Assembly: GCA_964642165.1 (NCBI GenBank)
Contig: CAZXOC010000273.1
Coordinates: 1 to 10,047 of the forward strand
DNA from: CAYRVX01 sp964642165
Lineage (GTDB): Bacteria; Planctomycetota; Phycisphaerae; SM23-33
Direction: 5' to 3'
Length of the DNA: 10,047 nt
The notes under the pieces were generated by a model. The model worked only from the letters and a program-made list of their open reading frames with translations, searched no databases and was not told where the DNA came from. Each line of letters starts with the position of its first letter. The stretch's first letter is position 1. The translations under genes were made by a program, and so were the position numbers. Shown piece after piece: positions 5,029-10,047 of this stretch.

Positions 5029-7175
5029 GTGCCGAGTCCGTTGAACTGGGTCTGGTAGAGGTGGCGGTAGAGGCGGCAGCGCTCGAGCAGCTCGGCGTGG
5101 GCGCCCACGTCGACGACCCGCCCGGCGTCCATGACGGCGATCCGGTCGGCGGACATGACGGTCTGGAATCGATGGGCGATCATCAGCGTCGTCCGGTCGC
5201 GGACGAAGTCCTCCATGGCCTGGTGGATTCGCCGTTCGCTGTCGGCGTCCGCCTGACTCATGGCCTCGTCGAAGATGAGGATGGCCGGGTCGCGGAGGAT
5301 CGCGCGGGCGATCGTGATCCGCTGGCGCTGCCCGCCGGACAGCGTCGCGCCGTGCTCGCCGACCATCGTGTCGTACCCGTTGGGAAGGTCGCGGACGAAC
5401 TCGTCCACGAAGGCCCGCCCGGCCGCGCCCAGCACCGCCTCGGCGTCGGCGTCCGCCACGCCGTAGGCGATGTTCTCCGCGACCGTCGCGTGGAACAGGA
5501 CCGTCTCCTGCGTGACCAGCCCGATCTGCCCCCGCAGCGACAGCAGCGAGACCTTCTGGATGTCCTGCCCGTCGATGAGGACCTCGCCGCCCGTCGCCTG
5601 CAGCAGCCGCGGCAGCAGGGACAACAGCGTCGTCTTGCCGGAGCCGTTGGGCCCCACCAGGGCAAAGGTCTCCCCCGCCCGAATGGTCAGGTCGACCTCC
5701 TTGACGGCGTCCTCGACCGCGCCGGGGTAGCGGAAGCTGGCGCCGCGGAACTCGATGGACCGGCTGTGGCGAGGCAGGTCGGGCGCGTCCGGCAGGGACG
5801 TCTCCACCGCGCGGTCGTGCAGCTCGAAGACCCTGGCGGCCGCGGCGTCGGCACGCTGGAAGCGCGTCACCACCTTCGCCAGTTTCCGCAGCGGGTCGAA
5901 CATGGTGGCCATGCACCCCATCATGGCGATGAACGTCTCGGTGCTGATCTCGTAGGTCAGCGCCCAGTAGCCGGCCAGGGCCCCGGCGCAGCAGGCGGCG
6001 GTGATGCCCAGCGCCTCGATGGTCGGCGCGGTCGCCGCGTCGATGCGGGCGATCCGGTTGAGCTGCTTGAGCAGCCCGCGGTTGACGCGTCCGAAGCGCC
6101 GGCGTTCGGCGCGTTCCATCGTGTAGGCCTTCACCACGCGGATGCCGCTGAGCGTCTCCTCCAGGACGCCGACCATATCGGACCAGGACTCGAGCATTTT
6201 CTCGGCCGCACGCCTCATGCGCTTGCCGAACCGGCGGATGAGCCAGTAGGCCGGCGGGCCGACCAGCATCGCCAACAGCGTCAGCCGCCACGAGATGATC
6301 ATCGAGGCGACGACCGAGGCGAGGGCCTTTCCCGGCTCGGCCAGCGTCTTGCCGAACAGGGTGATCTGCCCGCGCCGCAGCTCGCTCGTGTCGGCGACGA
6401 ACCGGCTCATCGTGTCGGTGATGCCCTGTTCGGAGAAGTACGTCGTCGGCAGGCCGAGCACCACCGCGTAGTTCTCGCAGCGGATGTCCATCACGGCGCG
6501 GTTGACGGCCGAGGCGACCAGGTACTCCTGCACGAAGCGAAGCACGTTGCGCAGGATCGTCGCCACCAGGGCGATGACCAGCACGCCGAGCAGCATGTGG
6601 AAGCGTCCGGGTCGGCCCGCCGGCTCGGGGATCGCCCGGGCGATGCGCCCCAGCAGGGCGCTGGTCCACGCCACCGGGCCCAGCTCCGCCGAGACGCGGC
6701 GCCCGCGCCCGTCGATGGGGTTGTGGACGCGCAGCTCGACGCGGTCGCCCTCGGCGGCCCCCGCCAGCCGACGGGCCAGCTCGCGCCCGCGCATCATCTC
6801 GTCGACCGCGCCGCCGCCGGCCAGGCCCAGCAGCCAGTCGCCCTTGCGAAGGCCGGCCCTCTCGCCCCGGCCGCCCTCCACCACGTTCATCACGTCGAGG
6901 ATCTCCACCACGTCGCGACCCGCGACCTTCGTGCCGACCGGCGTGGTCCGCTGCACGACGCGGACCTCCAGGCGATCGCTCGTGATCGAGCCGTACGCCC
7001 AGCCGTGCAGGCCCTCCTCGCTGATCAGGATCTTGCTGCCGGGCACGAGCATGCCCAGCCCGCCGCCCCACAGCACGCTGATCAGCACGACGCAGAGGAT
7101 CGAGACACCCAGCCGCACGCGGTACGGCCGCAGATACCGAACTGAACGGAAGAAGTCCTTCATGCTTCGGGCCAT
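5013..7175 (-). CDS. MsbA-like ABC exporter (fused permease-ATPase) with a PDZ-like insertion between TM1 and TM2
   Basis: A 720-residue half-transporter that should work as a dimer in the inner membrane. TM1 is at about 21-43 and TM2 at about 192-215, with the remaining TMs between about 283 and 425. The nucleotide-binding domain (about 473-715) is complete: Walker A GPNGSGKT (508-515), Q-loop Gln556, signature LSGGQ (612-616), Walker B ILIFDE (632-637, catalytic Glu637) and switch His668. The D-loop reads SQAD where SALD is commonest. MsbA-type exporters are nearer 580-600 residues; the surplus lies at 44-190. Within it, residues about 86-166 read as a PDZ domain (ERAGLRKGD, then a G-D-R-V-E-L-R-V strand). 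The ATG at 7175 has no clear ribosome site; Met5 at 7163 is an alternative. The gene follows holB by 82 bases and overlaps the sulfatase gene by 4. The substrate (lipid, glycolipid or peptide) is not shown. Confidence 0.95.
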   Translation of the reverse strand: MARSMKDFFRSVRYLRPYRVRLGVSILCVVLISVLWGGGLGMLVPGSKILISEEGLHGWAYGSITSDRLEVRVVQRTTPVGTKVAGRDVVEILDVMNVVEGGRGERAGLRKGDWLLGLAGGGAVDEMMRGRELARRLAGAAEGDRVELRVHNPIDGRGRRVSAELGPVAWTSALLGRIARAIPEPAGRPGRFHMLLGVLVIALVATILRNVLRFVQEYLVASAVNRAVMDIRCENYAVVLGLPTTYFSEQGITDTMSRFVADTSELRRGQITLFGKTLAEPGKALASVVASMIISWRLTLLAMLVGPPAYWLIRRFGKRMRRAAEKMLESWSDMVGVLEETLSGIRVVKAYTMERAERRRFGRVNRGLLKQLNRIARIDAATAPTIEALGITAACCAGALAGYWALTYEISTETFIAMMGCMATMFDPLRKLAKVVTRFQRADAAAARVFELHDRAVETSLPDAPDLPRHSRSIEFRGASFRYPGAVEDAVKEVDLTIRAGETFALVGPNGSGKTTLLSLLPRLLQATGGEVLIDGQDIQKVSLLSLRGQIGLVTQETVLFHATVAENIAYGVADADAEAVLGAAGRAFVDEFVRDLPNGYDTMVGEHGATLSGGQRQRITIARAILRDPAILIFDEAMSQADADSERRIHQAMEDFVRDRTTLMIAHRFQTVMSADRIAVMDAGRVVDVGAHAELLERCRLYRHLYQTQFNGLGTETNS

Positions 7176-7226
7176 CGGCGGTCGGCGTTCAACCGCCCAG
7201 GTTGCGCTGGACGAGGGCCTCCACGA

Positions 7227-7244
7227 CCGGCGGAGAGCCGCCGG
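7227..7244 (-). repeat. Hairpin in the holB-exporter gap
   Basis: CCGGCGG (7227-7233) and CCGCCGG (7238-7244) form a perfect 7-bp stem with a 4-base loop, 14 bases after the holB stop codon. It is not followed by a T-run on the minus strand, so it is more likely a 3'-end stabiliser or mild attenuator than a full terminator. The rest of the 82-base gap shows no promoter I would defend. Confidence 0.4.
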
Positions 7245-7257
7245 CCGGCCGGCCCCG

Positions 7258-8412
7258 TCACAGCCTCAGCGGCGCGGCGGACGCGCACGTGATCGCCACG
7301 TTGTCCCAGACGGTCTTCGGGTTCACGTTCCGCCAGAGCAGTTGCTCGTACCGGGCCAACTGCTCGAGGACCTCGGCGAGGCGCGTCGCGTCGAAGCGAC
7401 CGGCCAGCGCCGCCACGGCAGGCTGCTGGTCGGCGTGGACCAGGTCGCGCCGGGCCCCGGTGGCGGCCGTCAGGGCGTCGCGGAACGCGCTGGCGATCAG
7501 CTCGAGGGTCACGCCGACGCCGCGGCGCAGGGCCAACGTCCGCGCGAGTTGCGCGCCGTCGGCTTCTTTCGACTCCGCGACGGCCTGGTCGGCGAGGCGG
7601 TCGGTCGTCTTGATCAGGTGGTCGGCGAGCTCGCCCTCGCCGCCCTCCGCGAGGCCCGCCAGGCGTTCCAGCAGGTCGCGTTTGACGTCGTACATGCCCT
7701 GTTCGGCGAGCTTCAGCGCACGGCCGACCGAGCCGTCGGTGAAGGCCGACCAGAACGCCGCCTCCGCTTCGGCGACGCCGGCATCGACGAGCTTGTCGCG
7801 CACGAACGGGCGCGGCAGTGGGCCGAACCGAACCGTCCAGCAGCGGCTTCGCGTCGTCGGCAGCATCCGCTCGACGTGGCGGCAGATCAGGACGATCCTC
7901 ACGCCTTCCGGCGGCTCCTCGAGCGTCTTGAGCAGGGCGTTCTGGGCGTCGGGGCTCATCAGCTCCGATTCCCGCACGACGAAGACCTTGCCGCGTCCCC
8001 GGGCGGCGCGGCGCCCGGCCGGGTCGATCAGAAACCGCCGGATCACCTGAATGCCCAGGCCCTGCATGACGCGGTTGCGGACCTCCGAGTCCTCGTGGTA
8101 GCGGGCCAGCTCCTTGTAGACGAGATGGAAGTCCGGGTGCGTGCCGGCGTCCATCATCCGACAGCTCGCGCACGTTCCGCACGCCTGGACGAGCGCGGCG
8201 TTCTTGCGGAATTCGGCAAGTCGCCCGTCGTTCGACCGCTTCGCCGGCGCCTCGCACAGCAGCGTTCGGGCCAGCGCCACGGCCGTGGTGCGCCGCCCGA
8301 CCCCGGCCGGACCGGCGAACAGGTACGCGTGCGGGCGCCGCGTCCCCGTCAGCCCGCGCTGGAGCTGCGTGATCGCCGCGTCCTGTCCCACGATGTCCAG
8401 CAGCTCAGGCAT
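7258..8412 (-). CDS. holB: DNA polymerase III clamp-loader subunit, delta' type (HolB)
   Basis: A 384-residue AAA+ clamp-loader subunit that helps load the sliding clamp onto primed DNA. The N-terminus (LLDIVGQDAAITQLQ) and HAYLFAGPAGVGRRT (P-loop 34-42) match the DnaX/HolB family. The P-loop lysine is replaced by arginine, as expected for a delta' subunit that does not hydrolyse ATP rather than for DnaX. Cys53, 78, 81 and 84 form the zinc module. The block SPDAQNALLKTLEEPP (153-168) is diagnostic, and Ser-Arg-Cys at 189-191 is the SRC motif that completes a neighbour's ATP site. It is some 50 residues longer than E. coli HolB. The start codon overlaps the end of tmk by 8 bases (8405-8412), the usual tmk-holB pairing in bacteria. 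A truncated DnaX is a less likely reading. Confidence 0.92.
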   Translation of the reverse strand: MPELLDIVGQDAAITQLQRGLTGTRRPHAYLFAGPAGVGRRTTAVALARTLLCEAPAKRSNDGRLAEFRKNAALVQACGTCASCRMMDAGTHPDFHLVYKELARYHEDSEVRNRVMQGLGIQVIRRFLIDPAGRRAARGRGKVFVVRESELMSPDAQNALLKTLEEPPEGVRIVLICRHVERMLPTTRSRCWTVRFGPLPRPFVRDKLVDAGVAEAEAAFWSAFTDGSVGRALKLAEQGMYDVKRDLLERLAGLAEGGEGELADHLIKTTDRLADQAVAESKEADGAQLARTLALRRGVGVTLELIASAFRDALTAATGARRDLVHADQQPAVAALAGRFDATRLAEVLEQLARYEQLLWRNVNPKTVWDNVAITCASAAPLRL

Positions 8413-9052
8413 GCTCCCCCGCCCAGTTCGTGACGGCCCCTCGAACGCGCTGGTGCACCTCGTCCGCGCCGCCGGTGGCGTCCACCACGGCGAAGTGCTT
8501 CGGGTCTTCGCGGGCCTGGAGGAGGAACAACTCGCGGACCTTGCGATGGAAGTCGAGGCCCTTGGCCTCCATGCGGTCGTGCTCGCCGCTGCGGCCCACG
8601 CGCGCCAGGCCCTCTTCGCTGGGCAGGTCCAGCACGACGGTCAGGTCGGGCCAGGTCTCGCCCACGGCGATGCGGGCGGCCTGGCGGACGGTGTCGGCCG
8701 GCACGCCGCCGGCGCCCTGGTAGGCCACCGTCGAGGAGACGTACCGGTCGCCGAGAACGCACTGCCCTGCCGTCAAGGCCGGGCGGATCACCTCCGCCGC
8801 GAGCTGCGCGCGGCTGGCCATGTAGAGCATCAGCTCGCACTCGACGGCCATCTCGTCGTTCTCGCGGTCCAGCAGGACCCGCCGGACGTGGTCGCCGATG
8901 GCGGTTCCGCCGGGGTCGCGGACCTCGCAAATCTCCGCGCCCTCGGCGCGAAGGAACTCCGCCAGCCGCTTGAGCTGCGTGGTCTTCCCGGCCCCGTCCG
9001 GGCCGTCGATGACGAGGAACTTCCCGGCCAGCTTGTCCGCCAATTCGCTCAT
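8405..9052 (-). CDS. tmk: Thymidylate kinase (dTMP kinase)
   Basis: A 215-residue cytoplasmic kinase that converts dTMP to dTDP with ATP, an essential step in dTTP supply. FLVIDGPDGAGKTT carries the P-loop (17-25). RDPGGT (45-50) stands where most family members have REPGGT. The DRY motif (102-104), and YQGAGG (111-116), which matches the substrate-site Y-Q-G, are present. The LID segment (about 150-173) is rich in arginine and lysine, while the P-loop has none beyond Lys23, pointing to the E. coli-like type II enzyme. The length is typical. The ATG at 9052 has GGAGAG a few bases upstream; in-frame ATGs further upstream add low-complexity sequence unlike the family and were not used. It is the first gene of the apparent operon. 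Confidence 0.95.
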   Translation of the reverse strand: MSELADKLAGKFLVIDGPDGAGKTTQLKRLAEFLRAEGAEICEVRDPGGTAIGDHVRRVLLDRENDEMAVECELMLYMASRAQLAAEVIRPALTAGQCVLGDRYVSSTVAYQGAGGVPADTVRQAARIAVGETWPDLTVVLDLPSEEGLARVGRSGEHDRMEAKGLDFHRKVRELFLLQAREDPKHFAVVDATGGADEVHQRVRGAVTNWAGEHA

Positions 9053-9075
9053 GGGCTCTCCACGATCGGCCCGCC

Positions 9076-9104
9076 AGTATGGCGTGGCGGGGCGGGGTTT
9101 ACAA
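9076..9104 (-). promoter_or_regulatory. Probable promoter of the tmk-holB-exporter-sulfatase cluster
   Basis: On the minus strand, TTGTAA (9099-9104) and CATACT (9076-9081) are 17 bases apart, each matching the consensus at four of six positions. The start would be near 9069, about 17 nt before the ATG. An imperfect dyad, GCGGG...CCCGC, covers the -35 region (9092-9109). Confidence 0.4.
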
Positions 9105-9175
9105 CCCGCTGGCGGCCAGCCGCAGCGTGCCCGACCCGCATGGGGCGGTTGATGATGGCCTCGGGGGCGAGCCTC

Positions 9176-9193
9176 TGGTACCGTGAGGCACCA
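9176..9193 (+). promoter_or_regulatory. Operator-like dyad upstream of the GH4 gene
   Basis: TGGTACC (9176-9182) and GGCACCA (9187-9193) form an 18-bp dyad with one mismatched pair and a GTGA centre, in the 211-base divergent region between tmk and the GH4 gene. A 5-bp GC hairpin (GCCCC/GGGGC, 9204-9218) follows. I see no convincing -10/-35 pair for the GH4 gene. A regulator site is a reasonable but unproven reading. Confidence 0.3.
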
Positions 9194-9263
9194 TACCCGT
9201 GGAGCCCCACACCGGGGCCAGGGACACCATCGCCAGGCAGACATCGCAGTTGGAGACAAGCCC

Positions 9264-10047
9264 ATGGCCATCCAGGTAGCATTCATCGGGGCCGGCAGCG
9301 TCGGGTTCACGCGGCGGCTGTTCCGCGACCTCCTCGCCGTGCCGGAGCTTCAGGACACGCACTTCGCGATGACGGACATCTCCAAGCGGAACCTGGACAT
9401 GGTCGTCCAGCTCTGCCGGAAGGACCTGAAGAGCAACAAGCTGCCGGCGAAGATCACGGCCACGACGAACCGCCGCCGCGCCCTGGAGGGGGCCGACTAC
9501 GTCGTCAACTGCACGCGGATCGGCGGCCTGGAGGCCTTCCAGCTCGACATCGACATCCCGCTCAAGTACGGCGTGGACCAGTGCGTGGGCGACACGCTCT
9601 GCGCCGGCGGCATCATGTACGGCCAGCGGAGCATCCCGGCCATCCTGGACTTCTGCAAAGATATCCGCGAGGTCGCCGCACCAGACGCGCTGTTCCTCAA
9701 CTACGCCAACCCCAACGCGATGAACACCTGGGCCGCCGCCGAATACGGCGGCGTGCGGACCGTCGGCCTCTGCCACGGCGTGTACGGCGGCCACGCCCAG
9801 ATCGCCGCCGTCCTCGGCGCCAAGGACCGCAGCGAGGTCGACATCATCTGCGCCGGCATCAACCACCAGACGTGGTACATCCAGATCGTCCACAAGGGAC
9901 ACCTGGTCACCACCGAGGAGCTGGTCCGGGCCTTCGAGAGCCACCCGCGCTTCGCCAAGACCGAGAAGGTCCGCATCGACATGCTCAAGCGCTTCGGCTA
10001 CTACAGCACCGAGTCCAACGGGCACCTCAGCGAGTACGTGCCCTGGT
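9264..10047 (+). CDS. GH4 family alpha-galactosidase-like glycosidase (MelA type), 5' part only
   Basis: The first 261 residues of an NAD- and divalent-metal-dependent GH4 glycosidase; the family is usually about 430-480 residues, so the C-terminus is beyond the window. The NAD-binding GAGSVGFT lies at 9-16. GDTLCAGGIM (109-118) matches the DTLGPGGIM segment of E. coli MelA. YANPNAMNTW (147-156) matches its YVNPMAMNTW, but with Asn for Met at the NPM position. GLCHGV (168-173) and AGINHQTWY (197-205) supply the likely metal ligands Cys170 and His201. YYSTESNGHLSEYVPW (246-261) is the family's C-terminal core motif. Enzymes of this family cleave glycosides by an oxidation-elimination route in the cytoplasm. 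Alpha-galactosidase is favoured, but alpha-glucosidase or glucuronidase specificity cannot be excluded. The start ATG has GGAGA (9252-9256) about 8 bases upstream. No signal peptide is seen. Confidence 0.92.
   Translation, partial: MAIQVAFIGAGSVGFTRRLFRDLLAVPELQDTHFAMTDISKRNLDMVVQLCRKDLKSNKLPAKITATTNRRRALEGADYVVNCTRIGGLEAFQLDIDIPLKYGVDQCVGDTLCAGGIMYGQRSIPAILDFCKDIREVAAPDALFLNYANPNAMNTWAAAEYGGVRTVGLCHGVYGGHAQIAAVLGAKDRSEVDIICAGINHQTWYIQIVHKGHLVTTEELVRAFESHPRFAKTEKVRIDMLKRFGYYSTESNGHLSEYVPW

Noticed and set aside
3067..5058. Long plus-strand open frame opposite the sulfatase
   Set aside because: It is the antisense of a gene with a full set of sulfatase motifs; the translated frame is repetitive Ala/Gly/Arg/Val-rich sequence without domains.
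5017..7071. An apparent 1351-residue protein made by extending the sulfatase frame upstream
   Set aside because: The extra part is an out-of-frame reading of the exporter gene. The GTG at 5016 has a ribosome site and begins a proper Tat signal.
4893..7145. Long plus-strand open frame opposite the ABC exporter
   Set aside because: Antisense shadow of a gene with all ABC motifs; composition is biased and no family is recognisable.
7190..7230. Short GTG-initiated reading frame (about 11 codons) between holB and the exporter
   Set aside because: Too short, no ribosome site of note, and no sign of a leader-peptide attenuator such as a T-run terminator.
6484..8433. Long plus-strand frame spanning the exporter and holB
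   Set aside because: It crosses two minus-strand genes and their gap, has no family match and low complexity.
9053..9310. Upstream extension of the tmk frame to earlier ATG codons
   Set aside because: The added residues are unlike any thymidylate kinase, cross the probable promoter and the GH4 start, and the ATG at 9052 has a good ribosome site.
9099..10025. Minus-strand open frame opposite the GH4 gene
   Set aside because: The plus strand encodes a clear GH4 enzyme with family motifs; the opposite frame is a shadow.

Overview
The window is GC-rich bacterial chromosomal DNA. It looks like Planctomycetota or a close relative. The pointers are a Tat-exported Cys-type sulfatase, an excisionase-like HTH joined to a PTS IIA domain, a membrane-anchored TPR-like protein, and the 16S rRNA 5' region. 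This placement is an inference; the partial 16S (positions 1-352) could be searched to settle it. I see no phage, IS, CRISPR or tRNA.

Layout. Positions 1-352 hold the 5' third of a 16S rRNA gene on the minus strand, running out of the window at the left. Its promoter and leader region fills 353-934: two tandem sigma70-type promoters (P1 at 906-934, P2 at 695-722), a boxA-like antitermination site (611-628) and a chain of stable hairpins. Upstream of this, also on the minus strand, a two-TM protein with a TPR-like cytoplasmic domain (1013-2050) has its own near-consensus promoter. A divergent plus-strand gene (2285-3001) encodes an HTH-EIIA(Ntr) fusion. It ends 14 bases from the end of a convergent four-gene minus-strand cluster.

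That cluster reads, in transcription order, tmk (9052-8405), holB-type clamp-loader subunit (8412-7258), an MsbA-like ABC exporter (7175-5013) and a Tat-dependent sulfatase (5016-3016). tmk and holB overlap by 8 bases. The exporter and sulfatase overlap by a GTGA, so each pair is probably translationally coupled. A divergent GH4 alpha-galactosidase-like gene starts at 9264 and is cut by the right edge.

How it may work together. The two housekeeping replication genes appear to lead an operon ending in an envelope or glycan pair, an exporter and a periplasmic sulfatase. The flanking GH4 enzyme and the EIIA-HTH regulator also point to carbohydrate use, although nothing here proves a shared pathway. 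The most unusual item is the exporter: it has about 145 extra residues between TM1 and TM2, and they contain what reads as a PDZ domain on the extracytoplasmic side. The second is the one-protein HTH-EIIA fusion, a plausible phosphorylation-sensing regulator.
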